The translations under genes and the position numbers were made by a program. 64,000 nt of DNA, taken from contig JASANH010000212.1 of the NCBI GenBank assembly GCA_030248295.1, positions 372,001 through 436,000 on the forward strand. Direction: 5' to 3'. Within the stretch, counting starts at the first letter, position 1; each line of letters begins with the position of its first letter. This document shows, in pieces, positions 33,914 to 45,490 of the stretch. The notes beneath the pieces are model-generated. The model had not been told where the DNA came from. It searched no databases and worked only from the letters and a program-made list of their open reading frames with translations. This stretch comes from Mesodorylaimus sp. YZB2_4 (taxonomy: Eukaryota > Nematoda > Enoplea > Dorylaimida > Dorylaimidae).

Positions 33914-35041
33914 ATGGGCCACACAGCTGGCCAGTCTCTTGACTTAATCCCGGAAAGACTGGCGTGTCTGGGGATGTACTACTCCAAAGCGTCGCTGGCT
34001 ATTTCCTCATTCGGTATGGTTTCTAATCTATTTATTACTGCTTGGGTGACCAGGTGTCGAGTGGGCACGACAGTCAACCGATTACTATCTCTAATTACAT
34101 TCTCCGATGCTGTCCTAATGTCGCTCTATACCATTTACGTGATCCATTTCGAAATGGGAGAACGAGACCGGTGCCCCATTGATCTTCTGACCTTGCCCTG
34201 GGCCACATTCCAACTGATCTACGCCAACGTCAGTGTCTATCTAAGAGCATTCACCCTTTGGCTCTCAGTTGCAATTGCCGCTTACAGAAAAATGATTTTA
34301 TCCAGAAAGACTCCTTTAAGCAAAGAAAATTTTAGCTTTTCTTTGAAAGTAGGTCTTGGAGTCGCTATGGCAGTTTCCGTCATGTGCATTCCCATTTTCG
34401 TGCAATTCTCTGTCATGGAAGGCCCTCCAGCCCCTGAAAATGATACCATTTGTCTAAGTAACCACAACAAATATTATGTGATGCAACATCCGGAATTCGT
34501 TTTATGGAATAACAAATTTTTAGTCAAGATTGCGTTTTGGACGAATGGGATCTTTTTTAAATTGGTACCTTGTCTGCTGCTCTCGTATTTTTCGATTAAT
34601 GTCGTAGTTTTAATGTGCTTGAGGCACAAGAAAAGAAGGATGAGTTTGTTTCGAAATAATTCTGGCGCCAATAGTGTGAAAGAAAAAATGAGTGGTGCCT
34701 CAAGCAACACAGGACGTAAGAACGTTCATATGCCAGGTTCTGTGATCCTAGTTGTGATTTTACTTGCAACTGTTTTCTGCGAGTTACCAAATACCATATT
34801 GTCAGTTATGACTGGGATTTGGCCGAATGCTTTCATGAAAACTTATCTGAACATATCGGATGTGATGGATCTTTTGTCCTTGTTCAGTTGTACTACCACA
34901 TCCATTTTATATTTTGTTATGAGCCGAACGCTGAGGGAATCGCTCACCTTAGCAGCTTCAAGAATGTTCTCAAGATGCGGCGATACAGCCAACAACCAAA
35001 ATGGCATTGAGGAGCCAGAAGTCGGGATGGCGATGGTGTGA
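33914..35041 (+). CDS. DMSR-like seven-transmembrane receptor C, 375 aa
   Basis: A single-exon receptor closest to B. The first in-frame ATG is at 33914 (MGHTAGQSLDLIPERL...). The start homologous to B is the Met at 33974 (MYYSKASLAI), which would give 355 residues; which is used is undecided. Helix 3 entry Cys (RCPID, codon at 34172) and loop 2 Cys (ICLS, codon at 34451) are present. The DRY position reads YRK. Helix 6-7 motifs are CELPNTILSVMTGIWP, NISDVMDLLSLF and MSRTLRES. The acidic tail ends EEPEVGMAMV. Likely a peptide receptor at the cell surface, by family resemblance. AATAAA at 35322-35327. Confidence 0.85.
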   Translation: MGHTAGQSLDLIPERLACLGMYYSKASLAISSFGMVSNLFITAWVTRCRVGTTVNRLLSLITFSDAVLMSLYTIYVIHFEMGERDRCPIDLLTLPWATFQLIYANVSVYLRAFTLWLSVAIAAYRKMILSRKTPLSKENFSFSLKVGLGVAMAVSVMCIPIFVQFSVMEGPPAPENDTICLSNHNKYYVMQHPEFVLWNNKFLVKIAFWTNGIFFKLVPCLLLSYFSINVVVLMCLRHKKRRMSLFRNNSGANSVKEKMSGASSNTGRKNVHMPGSVILVVILLATVFCELPNTILSVMTGIWPNAFMKTYLNISDVMDLLSLFSCTTTSILYFVMSRTLRESLTLAASRMFSRCGDTANNQNGIEEPEVGMAMV

Positions 35042-35321
35042 TCCTGAGTTTTTTTAATGACCGTGAGTTTGTGTTGGGTGTTTAAGTCACGCTGCATATG
35101 CGCATTGATCTCACAAAAATTTTTTTTGGCTTACAGTCTTACGCAACTATACATAATTACTCGATGGTTTTTTTGTGTTGTACTTGGAATATTTTTAATA
35201 GCGTGCATCAATTTTGTCTCAATCAAATCAGTTTATTTGGGTGAAAATGTCTTTGACTGACAACAATGATATTTACAATACAGTAAAGGTAAGTTGCCTG
35301 ACTTCGTCTTACAACATAAAA

Positions 35322-35327
35322 AATAAA
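35322..35327 (+). terminator. Polyadenylation signal AATAAA for receptor C
   Basis: Hexamer 280 bp after the stop codon; position only. Confidence 0.35.
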
Positions 35328-35445
35328 ATCGTATGCACGATTAAAAATGCATTTTGTTAGCATAGTCTATGCAGTTTCAATACCGCGCCTATCGTCCGCC
35401 AGCCATTAGCCGGCAACGTTGAACTGGCTGTAGTCGTTGACCGTG

Positions 35446-35709
35446 TCAGACAGGGGCCATAGCGCTATCCATAAATTGCGACCGATAAAAGTCATGGTTT
35501 TTTAACCCCACCCACGACGACCGCATGCCGACCATTTTCCTCTGATCCCGTGAAACATGGTCGACTACTTTAGCCACGACCCTTCCAATGCAGTTTTTTT
35601 GAAATGCATTTTGTGCGTTCTTGAGCTTGGCATAGTGCCTTTTTCTTGGTAACATCGATTCCTCACACACGCTACAAACTTCCCACAACTTTTCCCTTTC
35701 TGGTGCCAT
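35446..35709 (-). CDS. Short ORF of unknown function, 87 aa
   Basis: An ATG-started ORF (MAPEREKLWEVCSVCEESML) with one CxxC pair and a basic middle (PRKRHYAKLKNAQ). I do not recognise it. It may be a fragment of a zinc-binding transposase or a chance ORF; no splice or paralogue support. Confidence 0.2.
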   Translation of the reverse strand: MAPEREKLWEVCSVCEESMLPRKRHYAKLKNAQNAFQKNCIGRVVAKVVDHVSRDQRKMVGMRSSWVGLKNHDFYRSQFMDSAMAPV

Positions 35710-36773
35710 TTCAGTGAGGGTAAAAGTCCTGATGAATCAAAATTTCACCATCGAAAACAAACGACCAGAGAAAACAAAAAGTTCAGGAGACTTGAGAACA
35801 CACTGGTTAAGATGAAACTGTGTTTTTGTCATCAAAATTTGCAAACTTGAAGGGGTCTACCCCTCCCGCAGCTGAGCATTCTTTGCTAACCCCCCTCGAC
35901 CGTTATGGATGGCCCAATATCGCTTACAGAATACATTCTTTCTCAGATATCAAATCGGCTATCAATCAAGCAGTACCAGGAGGCCACAGATTTAACGTAA
36001 ATTGCAAGTTGGTCGCCAATGAGGCTGGGCAAGACATCCATCATTCTTACAGACATCTCCACCAGGTTCGTGCATGTGAGTACTATATTGTGTACAAGAG
36101 CTGTGGATGCGGAGTGGATGTTGTATGACGAGTGAGATTTTGGCCCACATTCCAGGTAAAAATGCTGCGTATAAATCTTGGCAACAGACTGGTGCTGAGC
36201 GTGATAATCAATTGTCTCTTTCTTTCTTTCGGTTCGTGCAAAATACGTCAAAATGATTCGAAAAGCGAAATCTGAATTTTTGGAAACGACTTTTTTGAAC
36301 TGAGACAATCCGCGTGCCCGCGAAATTCAGAATCTACGTTCGAACAGTCCGACACCTGTCAAATCCTCTTAACCTTATTGAGATTGCTTACACGTGCTCT
36401 CTTGTCTTATCGTAATCAGTTGTACGAAGCACGTCACGTCTAAAATAGGGATGTACTCATGGGCGTTTAACTGGACACGCAATCTATTGGAAAATCTCAA
36501 TCTCCCTAGCAGTTCGGTTCAGTTCTTCATTTTTGCTTAGCATGGCGTGAGTACCATATAGCTCACAAGCACCTGTCTCACAGTCAGTGTCTATCTCAGC
36601 TTCTGCACGCTCACAAGCGTTCCTTGTCGTTTCTTTCCATCTCTTTAGCTGCATGAGGCTGGAGGTGGCAATTGAATTTTCTTTTGTGCAGCTGAATGTA
36701 CTGTAGATTATATAAGAACCTTATAAATACTCTTGCACCGCGTGAAGCTAAATTCACAGTCGTCCCAGGCTCG
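35710..36773. other. No recognised gene
   Basis: The plus ORF ending at 36128 has no known motif. Nothing else seen. Confidence 0.35.
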
Positions 36774-36966
36774 TGTAACCCCTACCGGGCAGGCCATGGC
36801 GAGTGGTAGAGAGTAATCGATACTCTCCCCTGGCTGGGACGTCAGCCCCTCGGGTTGATGTTTCTAGGTCAGGTAGTCGCGAGACTTGCCTACCTGCAGT
36901 CGGAGTTTTTGTCCCGCCGACTTCGGTCGGCCGCACTCTCTCCCACGCCTGTCTGCACGGGTTGCA
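36774..36966 (-). repeat. Solo copy of the structured 196-bp terminal repeat
   Basis: A 193-bp minus-strand relative of the repeats at 22480-23117, with ends TGTAACC (plus-strand left) and GGTTGCA (right). It keeps GCCGAC-CGAA-GTCGGC, CAACCCGAGGGG and the ATCGAT hairpin. The variable stem reads CAGGTAG/CTACCTG instead of the sequence in the other copies. Consistent with a solo LTR. Confidence 0.65.
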
Positions 36967-37363
36967 CTTGCCTGCGCTGCTTTAATCGCCCTTAAGTGCA
37001 GGTAATCGAATGCCTTAATCCCCATGCTTGTCAAGACATGTGGGTGCAGACGCACAATTGTCTGTCAGCCTATTCGGTTTCCATTCGAGTGCGAATATTA
37101 GTTTTGGTCTAGTTTGATCTGCCAGTAAGCTTATTTCTTACAGTTTCGCTACAAAACTATCCAAGTTGAAGGAAACGACAAAACTCAAAGACCTTGGCAC
37201 ACCTGATCTAGCTTATGCCTCAGTGATGCTCAGTGTAACACTGGATCACGAGTCGCAGTCTATCCATATTACCTTCTTTCGAAATTATCAATTTTCCGCT
37301 AAAGACCTGCACAAAAACGCGTTTGTTCTTTTGTTCCATATACAGTCTATTGACCTGTGGAAT

Positions 37364-38395
37364 ATGGCTAATTGTTCTCCGACGGACATGGCCTCGTGGG
37401 TAGCTTACTCGATAACAAATGCCAAAAGTTTTACAGAATATTTGACATATCCGTACTTTTGTCTCGTTCTCTTCGGCCACAGTCTTTTCCTCCATGCTTG
37501 TTACAAACAATCCAAAACTGATTCGGGTTATCATCATCAAGCATTTCTGTCTGCAATTCGCCTCCTTGAAATAATTTCCTTCGTCCCTCTGACCTTTGCT
37601 GTGAACCGTTGGTCTGGCCTGAATTGTGCGTATGGTGCCGCGTGGTATCGTCGGACTTTGGTCCTAATGTGGCATGCTGCCCATTTGGGCATACCATTAG
37701 TAAACGTGTTTATTAAGGCCTCGATGCTTATTACCCTTCTGATTGTACTTGATCGATGGTTTGCACTAGCTAAACCATCCTTTTATCAAAATAAATGGCA
37801 AAATCGTCAAAACCGAATCATAATTTTTGCGTTGTTGCTCTCGGCGAGTTTTGCTCTTGTGTTGTACGATACACAGAGACTGTACCTGTCCTACAATTCC
37901 ACCGATGGCATGTACTCTATCTCTGCCAACTTCCAGTATCAGAACAGCCTGACGGCGATTTTCTTCGTGAATCTACGAAACACTGCCCTGATCGCTGGGG
38001 TGGTGATTCTCTGGCTAGGCAACATCAGTGTCATTAGATTGTACAGATCTAAGATGGTGCAATTGATAGGCATCATCGAGCTCGCAAAAAATGAGGCTGA
38101 GAAGGACAGAAAGGCGAAAAGGAAGGAAGCCGAAAAGGTACTCCCTGTGTTGATGGTGTGCCAAGGGACAATAAATGGTGTGGCCATAAGCTCGTTGGCC
38201 GCTTGGAACAGTCTGGCCTTTGGTGCGCCTAACTGGATGAGGAGTATGGGCGTGTTGAAAGTGTGGGCACCACTTGATGATGCGAGATTGCAGATAGCTG
38301 CTTTGCTTGATTTCTACGTTCCTCTATTGGTCAGCAAGCAACTGAGGCGAATGGTGTTTCCATGGAAGTCAGTGGTTGCAGTGGGAATTCCATGA
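37364..38395 (+). CDS. Divergent rhodopsin-class seven-transmembrane receptor D, 343 aa
   Basis: The start at 37364 has a good context (A at -3, G at +4) and leaves a 25-residue outer N-terminus with a Cys. Helices are near residues 26-46, 58-80, 97-130, 150-168, 196-225, 258-282 and 303-325. The helix 3 end reads LIVLDRWFALAKPSFY, a DRW version of DRY. The third inner loop is highly charged (EKDRKAKRKEAEK). NPxxY is replaced by DFYVP. It is unrelated in detail to receptors A-C. I take it for an orphan class A peptide-type receptor; the ligand is unknown. No introns and no paralogue in the window. Confidence 0.8.
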   Translation: MANCSPTDMASWVAYSITNAKSFTEYLTYPYFCLVLFGHSLFLHACYKQSKTDSGYHHQAFLSAIRLLEIISFVPLTFAVNRWSGLNCAYGAAWYRRTLVLMWHAAHLGIPLVNVFIKASMLITLLIVLDRWFALAKPSFYQNKWQNRQNRIIIFALLLSASFALVLYDTQRLYLSYNSTDGMYSISANFQYQNSLTAIFFVNLRNTALIAGVVILWLGNISVIRLYRSKMVQLIGIIELAKNEAEKDRKAKRKEAEKVLPVLMVCQGTINGVAISSLAAWNSLAFGAPNWMRSMGVLKVWAPLDDARLQIAALLDFYVPLLVSKQLRRMVFPWKSVVAVGIP

Positions 38396-40408
38396 ACCAT
38401 CAAGTCGTGGGAGGCAATTAAAGATGGTGACAAAGAGATAATTAGGCGCTCTGGAGGAGATATCGAAGTCTCCAATGAAGGACCTCTCAGTCAGGTACTC
38501 GTATTGGCCGCATTGGACTAGCACAGGTGAGCGCAAATACGGATAAAGAAACTGGTTTGGCTTCTACTAAAGAAAATTTATAGTTCTGCTGAAAGTATCA
38601 TTGTTTCCTTTCCCTTCGAGATAGATGGAAAATCGTTCTGCTTCGGATCTTCAAGCCTCTTTCTTTCGTCTTCGCATTGGGTGTATACGGTAGAGGAAGG
38701 AGGAACCAGATGTATTTATCAACTCATACAAGTTAACAGCGTATCGATCGCTTTGAACCAAGTTGATTCCCTGCTGAGTTTTCACTCTAAAGATGACTCT
38801 CTCGCTCCTTGAGTGTATGTACAATATTTGCTTGAGCGAAGAGTAAAATATGAGTCAGAGTATAAAAAAAAATTTGTCTTTTCTATTGCTGTCACTCAAA
38901 AAATTTTATGGCATTGATTTGACGGACGCCAATTCTCGATCACATATCGAACAATATGCATCACCAAAAGCATGAAAGTCGTCACAGTATCAAACATCCC
39001 TTTGCAGTATCGGTTTGCCCAAGGCACACAGCGCTCGAGGCCAGCGAAAATCAGAAAGTTTAAATCCAATACACTGTTCTTATACTGTAATATTGTAGAA
39101 AAAAAATATATGGAAATGACTTTGATGCCAATATTTCAATGAAATATGGCATGTCTACTTGAAATTTCTCCCGCAAACAAGACTTGTGCAAAAATAAGAT
39201 CGCAAAAAACACAAAACTGTCTGAGCGTCAGGAAAATTATGAGCATCGACAAAAAGTCAAGAAAACAATAGAAATATCCGAATCATCCTCATTTACCGAT
39301 CATTCAATCCTTTTTGCTGAGATCCGTTTTCTGCAGATTTCCCTTATCTTTCTCCGGTCTGGTGCGTCTAAAATGCCTCTATGAAATGTGAAAGTTGTCA
39401 GCCTGATGTACAGCTACAGAGAGTTGTACGTCCAATTAATGGTTGAGTTTTTTGCCAGCCCAGTTGTACAAAGAAACGTTACCGCTCCCTCAAAGTACGA
39501 GTGAAGGTATGTTCATGGTGAAGTAAACACGTTGGTCATGGGAAAAGACACAACTCGATCTGCAGTGCCTTGATATTTCAAAGTATTTGGGGGGAAGGGA
39601 AGATGAGTATGTCCCCTTACCCCCAAATGATTTGTCCGCTTCAGGTTTAAAGTCTGAATTTTGAAAAGTTTTAGGTTTAAGACATATCCGTATACACAGG
39701 GTAGAGTATGAGTGTTAGTGTAATATGCACCTGGAGCCGACAGTGTGCCTATCGATTGGAACAAGTGGAACGTGTTCAACCTCTTTGGTTGATGTTTCAC
39801 CAGTCTTAGACTACTAGAAGTCGGCTCTAAAGTTCATGCGCAATCGAACCGTAGGTGCCGGGCGCGGGGTATATTAGTCAGGATGAGCTATAGTGCACGT
39901 ACGAGTATATCCCAAGTTTCAGCTGGGGTTAGCGGGCGTCATATGATAATCTCATACTGAGCATTGCAGTTCTGGCAGTTGCTCTTGAACATATGAAGAC
40001 ACGTGTCATTCCCTCTTCCATGAAACATCACGACACAACCTTCATGCACAGGGTCAAAACATGACTATACTGCTGAGGAAGACATACAAGAACAAACAAT
40101 AAGTGTGAAACAACTGACCGAGTTTCAATATGCTCATCCCAGGTTATCCTGATTTTACACCTCAAATTTGGTATGGAGACTCATTAAGGGTGACGTGCCA
40201 ATGATGAGGGGGTGAAAGATAAGGAAGAAAGAATTAGAAAAACAAGGTAAACAACGAAACTGATTCACTGGTTCACGTGACCATATTTCACATAAAAGAA
40301 AGGTTGTTAGGGAATAAGTGGGCATAATCCCGAGAAAGTAAGTGTAGAACTATTCCTCTGCACTTCATTCGCTGCGTCATTTGCAAAGAGGCGATCTGTC
40401 GATGCAAG
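38396..40408. other. No recognised gene; one old repeat copy
   Basis: Non-coding. About 39715-39835 is a minus-strand relative of the repeat at 2065-2185 (GAAACATCAACC...GGTTGA and CCAATCGATAGG). Confidence 0.4.
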
Positions 40409-41132
40409 CAGCGTTGCCAGATGCAAAATTGAAAACTCGCTGCCAGGGACCTGAAAATCCGCTAAGAATCCGCTGTATATGTTAAAAAATCCGCTAAAAA
40501 ATTCGCCAAAAGTTTATCGCAAAACTGAGCTATTTCAGCAAATAAAGCATGGAATACAGTCGATAACGGCGAATGAGGTAAAGTTCACTCACACATGCTC
40601 AAATGCTGTACCATCTACCACACATTTCAAGGATTTTATACCAGGCTTGGGGCCAAGGTCAGGGGAGAGGGAAAAATATCTATTTATACCAAACAAGGGG
40701 GACAGAAGAAAGCAGAACCGCCTTTGAGACCCACACTCGTGCCAAAGGCTGGACTGTGGTTAGGCCTACTGTAGTACCGACTGAGCACTCAACTATGAAT
40801 TTGTTGTCAAATACGGTCTTTTATTCAAAATCGTAGACCCATAGTCGAAATTACTGTGTTGCCTACCCCATCCCTTGTCAACAAGGACCCTTCAGACCTT
40901 AACGCACGGACAAAACTGTCTCAAAAGTCGCAGAAAAATGGGCGAGCTGTTTAAAAAACCTTCCCTACAGGCTACTCGAACATACTGTAGATTGCCACAA
41001 ATCCGCTAGAATCCGCTGAAAACCCCAAATTTAGCTGCAAATTCCGCTAAAACACTCAATCCGCTGTTTTTCCCGCTGCCGGACAAAAAATCCGCCAGAT
41101 CTAGCGGATTTTAGCTGCATCTGGCAACGCTG
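40409..41132. mobile_element. Non-autonomous hAT transposon, 724 bp, with 8-bp target duplication
   Basis: Terminal inverted repeats CAGCGTTGCCAGATGCA (40409-40425) and its exact complement ending at 41132. GATGCAAG lies directly on both sides (40401-40408 and 41133-41140), the 8-bp duplication typical of hAT insertions. Subterminal parts repeat AATCCGCTAAAA-like units. No transposase ORF. Confidence 0.85.
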
Positions 41133-41430
41133 GATGCAAGGCAGAATACCCGCCATCCTGCCTTTCAAGTACCTGCTCTCAGTTTTCCCTTGTACTTATA
41201 ATTTTGGCATTTCGTCTTGTAATTGACTAGTCGCGACTCCTAAACAAGAGACAAATAAATAAATTGATGGAAGTTTACCCGAGTGGGAGCACAAACATCC
41301 GGCATTGACAGTTGCCAGGCGCCGAGACAAAGCTTAACTGCTGTTATAGATACCCAAATCGGCGCGAAAGATAAAGTTGTCAGGCGCTGCTTTGCCACAA
41401 GCATTGATGGTTGTGGGTATAACTATACAA

Positions 41431-42401
41431 ATGGGCAAAACATCAGCTACACTTCTTCTGATGCTCCTTTTTCTGGAATTCGTGACTGGAGATATATCTA
41501 GTCAGACTTGCCAAACGACATTCGGCGGGGTCACGGTGGGAAGCCAATGCTTTTTTGATGGACCAGAGCCGACAAGCTGGTTTGATGCGTGGAAATACTG
41601 CGAAAGTCGAAATGCAAGTTTGGCTCAGATTCACTCGACTGCAGAATATGAGAGTGTCAAAACATTCCTGACTGTAAGTTTTCAAATAGTCAAAGGAAGC
41701 AAGAGTCTAACCATACAAGCGCACATGGTGAAAAAAGCACTATTGTACGGCTGTGTGGTCAGATGTTGTAACTAGATTTATTGCTCAGTGGTCCAACCAT
41801 TTTATAGACCAAATATGCGAAAACAACAACCTGGCTTGCCCTCAAGCGAGAACAAGTTCCCGGCTTGCCGTGCCCAATAACATCAGACACAACGTACTGG
41901 CATGACACTTCCACAGCACCGAACACTGGTATGCCAGCTGGCATAACTTGGATTCGTAGTCATTCTTGCGACGACACCAGTAGTGCAGGCGAATACTACA
42001 TGGCAATATTTCAACTAACATCCAAGTATTTTATCGGCGATCTGCCGATGCAAGGCGGATATACTCCTACACGTCCACTCTGCCAGATCTCAAGTACCTG
42101 CTCTTAGTTTTCCCTGTCACATCTGTGATTAAGACTTGTAATTTTAGACTGCGCTCGCAACTTTACGAAATCGAGTAATTGCATCGCCGAAACGCCCATT
42201 TCTTCTTTCCCCGCAACACAGCCTTTCGAGTGCGCTGACGCGTGCTCCATCCGGAGATGGTGTCGAAGTTTCAATTTCGGCATTGCTCCGGCTGAAGGCT
42301 ATCAATGTGAATTATTTTCGTGGTCAGCCACAGAACCATGCCCTGCTTGTCCAGCTGTGGCCCTGGGTGGGGCAACTTGCGTTCATTATGAGAGTGATTA
42401 A
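41431..42401 (+). CDS. Secreted CTLD-PAN protein (family copy 4), 260 aa, intact
   Basis: Three exons: 41431-41673, 41808-42093 and 42148-42401, all GT-AG, phases 0 and 1, 783 coding bases. The signal peptide (MGKTSATLLLMLLFLEFVTG) is in the same exon as the first CTLD half (SQCFFDGPEPTSWFDAWKYC, NASLAQIHSTAEYE). In copy 2 an intron separates them. Exon 2 gives TWLALKREQVPG, TTYWHD, AGITWIRSHSCDDT and PLCQIS. Exon 3 is the PAN-like part (CADACSIRRWCRSFNF, CELFSW) ending CVHYESD. The last CTLD donor (GTACCT) is weak. No EPN/QPD sugar-binding motif. Extracellular; ligand unknown. This is the most diverged member and lies 28 kb from the others. Confidence 0.8.
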
Positions 42402-43194
42402 TGGTAAGAAATATGACAGGGTGAGGCTGTCACATGGTCCAGAGGCACGATATTGATGCATTTTGGTCCAGCTGTTTATGAATGCTATGACAGCCGTGAC
42501 TGCAACGAGTTGTTTCCCTTATCAACAAACTATTATTTATGCATTAGTTGTGTCAGCTGCCCATGCTTATGCTGTACGCATCGTAGTATCTCTAAAGAGT
42601 TGTCTGATCGTAAGCGAAAATAATTCCCATGTTTTCTGCTTTTGTAAAAATAAGTAGCAGTGCTACGTCAACTTCCATGAACGTGGGAGCGGCATACTGT
42701 ATGTCGATTAAGCGCGTGTGAGAACGAGACTGCGTAAGAATAAAAACGTGCTCATGACCACGCCAACTCTGTGTCTTTAAAGTCCTCATACATTTTTTGT
42801 TCCGTCACGATAGCAGGTCAAGAACCAGGTTTCTGGCGACTAGCTGGTAGGAAGATATGCTGATAGCTTTTAAGTTATATCTGTCAGATTAATGTTGTCG
42901 TGGCAAAGTTACAGAGCTCGACAAAGTTCATGCTAGCTTTACTTCTCCCTGCTGGTAACCGATTAAGGCGCACTCCGTAACTCGTAATAACTAGCTACAT
43001 ATGAGGGTTATCGATTTTAAGCCTAAGCTCGCAAGCGGCAGTGCACGTCTCTTAGCGAAATAGGTGAGGTCATTGAAAAATCCTGTGTAAAGGTGATCTC
43101 CTGTGCGTCCTAAAGCAATCCTTTGTAAAGGTAATCTCCTGTGCAAGCACCTCTCCAAGATGATTCTCATGTAGCGAAAGATTTTGAGCATGAT

Positions 43195-43340
43195 TGACAC
43201 CCAAGATTACCCAGGTCGAGCCCTGGCGTCTGCCTCTCACGCTGGGTGCGCACTTAAAGCGGAGGTTCGACTCCTGCCTGGGTAGTGAGCGCTGTATAGC
43301 GTTGGCTGCGGGTAATGTACAACATCGTATGACATGAAAG
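43195..43340 (+). mobile_element. tRNA-derived SINE, family A
   Basis: GCGTCTGCCTCTCACGCTGG followed by a GAGGTTCGACTCCTG B box and a TATGACATGAAA end. Confidence 0.65.
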
Positions 43341-44922
43341 GGAAGGTTACTAATGCATTGCCAGACCATGCATGGCTGACTGAATAAGTCTTTTCTCCCA
43401 AAAATGATCTAGAAGCCTAGGGCCGCAGTTCTGTCAGCCCTGGGACGAAACGAAGATTTCAGATGTGACCGACTGGATTTGTACGGGAATTCAAAGCCCA
43501 CTCCACTGCAGTAGCTGCCGAACAAAGCTCTTACATGTACATGTTTCCTTTCCCGAAGAAGTCTTAATCTCGGCCAAGTGCAGCAAGACAATTTGGTGAA
43601 GAGAGAGAGAGATCTTTGCCAGCAGGGCTCTTTCGCCAGTTAACATGTGGTTCTTTGAAATTATTTAGTCTGATCGATCATAATCAGTAGCGCTGTGAGC
43701 CGCATTTTCGCACATATTTATGTGATGCATATTATTTATCATACATGATTTTATGAAAATGGTTGCTGAATACTCCTACGTGAGAACGGATGATAGGGAA
43801 AGCTGTTAACCGTTCTGCTTCCATGTCGGAATAAATACCCGTTTCTGATGATGCGTTTCATTATGACTCTTACCCGTTTGAGTGCATGTAAGTGCTAGGG
43901 TACGAGTAAAATATGCTATGGTATGGTATGGCGCTGAGCGCACCGGATGTCAGGCGCAACCGCTTGGTCCCACGTTCCACTTGGCACTGAACATATTACA
44001 TACGATAAGTAACAGCGGTCAGAGAAAAGCGGTACGTGACATTGTAGTAAGCAAAGTCACGTGTCTTATGCCTTTCCAGCTTTCTCCATCGCGCAATGTA
44101 CACAAGCACCTGGCTGTCTACGTGGAGCCATGATATGTATTCAGAGCTCCCTGTTATGTCACTCATCGTGAGTGCATTCTTCTGCTACGAGTGATATGTA
44201 GGATAATAATGTCAGTTGCAAATGTCACGCTATTCACCCGGCAAAGTCGCGATAAAAATATTTTCAATGCAGTTTTAGTAAGGCGGAAAAGTTGCTCAAA
44301 ACACCAGCCCCCAGCGGAGCACGTATTTGGCACAGTGCATGGCTATGCTGTATGTGATAAAATCACATATATTATAGCCATGTACCAGTTACTTTGCACT
44401 GAATGCAAACGCGCCAAGGACCATTCCAAGTTGTCGTCGGGGCGTTTGACTGTGTGTACGGTTTTGTTAAGGTGCTAAGGTGCTGCTTGGACTCCTTCGG
44501 TGATTATGCTTCTACACTATCCATTAGGCCTACCACAAATACACCCTTCCGTTACAAATAAACAGGTGAGCCCGAGATGCCTGGATCAGTAGTGATCCGG
44601 AATGAAACGAAATTGTCAATTCCAACAAAAATTGTTTTCTTCTCAACTAGTTTCCCCAAGTCTGTATTAAGTAATGGCGCCAATGTTCTTAGTTCTTAGG
44701 CGCCAAGTATGTCCTATGGGACCGCCATGAAGCTTCGCATGGTGAAGAGGCTAACGAAGGTACAGCGAGCACGCTCATTACAAAGCTCCACGCACTGCGT
44801 GAGCGTCACAAGGCTACCCACTAATGCTTGGAGTGAAAACACCAGTTTCTTAATAGAACTTACATTTGTTGGATGAACTACAATATATTACAAATTTATA
44901 TCCCTCTGGTCAGCATTTTTTG

Positions 44923-45090
44923 GCGTCCGTCTCTCCAGTCAGGGCACCTCTAGGGTACTGGATGAGTCACCCACAGCCTGGCGTGAAAGATCCATGGGGG
45001 CTTGTGGTTCGTAAGCCGCTCCTTTTATGGTTAAGAAGCTCTTTAACCCAGGGGCTCTTTGCCAAGCAATGCGGGTAGACGACTACCAGT
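44923..45090 (-). mobile_element. SINE family B, partial
   Basis: In minus orientation: CGTCTACCCGCATTGCTTGG, CCCTGGGTTAAAG at the B-box position, then GTGGGTGACTCATCCAGTAC. Confidence 0.6.
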
Positions 45091-45339
45091 CGATAGTTCT
45101 GGTTTATATCGTTCTGTCTTGGTGGGGATGAGTCGCAAACCATCGCCTCGACTCCGGGTTGGCGCCCCTGATCGGCTAGGCTTACAATTAGTCTGATATT
45201 GATGCCGATGGCATGGTCGGCGTTATGGTTAGTACGGCTATTGTCGGAGGAGGTTGTTGCGGTGGTTTGCTTTACACAATCATGGCCAGTGGTGATATTA
45301 CGGGCTCCACTTGCTTGGCGAGTGGCGATGGCGGCATCT

Positions 45340-45490
45340 CATGTCATAGTTTATCCATAGCCAAGCACTGTACAGCGAACTCGAGGGCTAAGTAACTCAT
45401 ATTTGACAATCATTTTGTACCGAGGCGGGAGTCAAACCCTCCCCTGTAAGTGTGCACCCAGCGTGACAGCGTGAGGCAGACGCCTTAATT
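45340..45490 (-). mobile_element. tRNA-derived SINE, family A
   Basis: Close relative of 13761-13918, including the block TTTATCCATAGCCAAGCACT on the plus strand. Confidence 0.65.
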
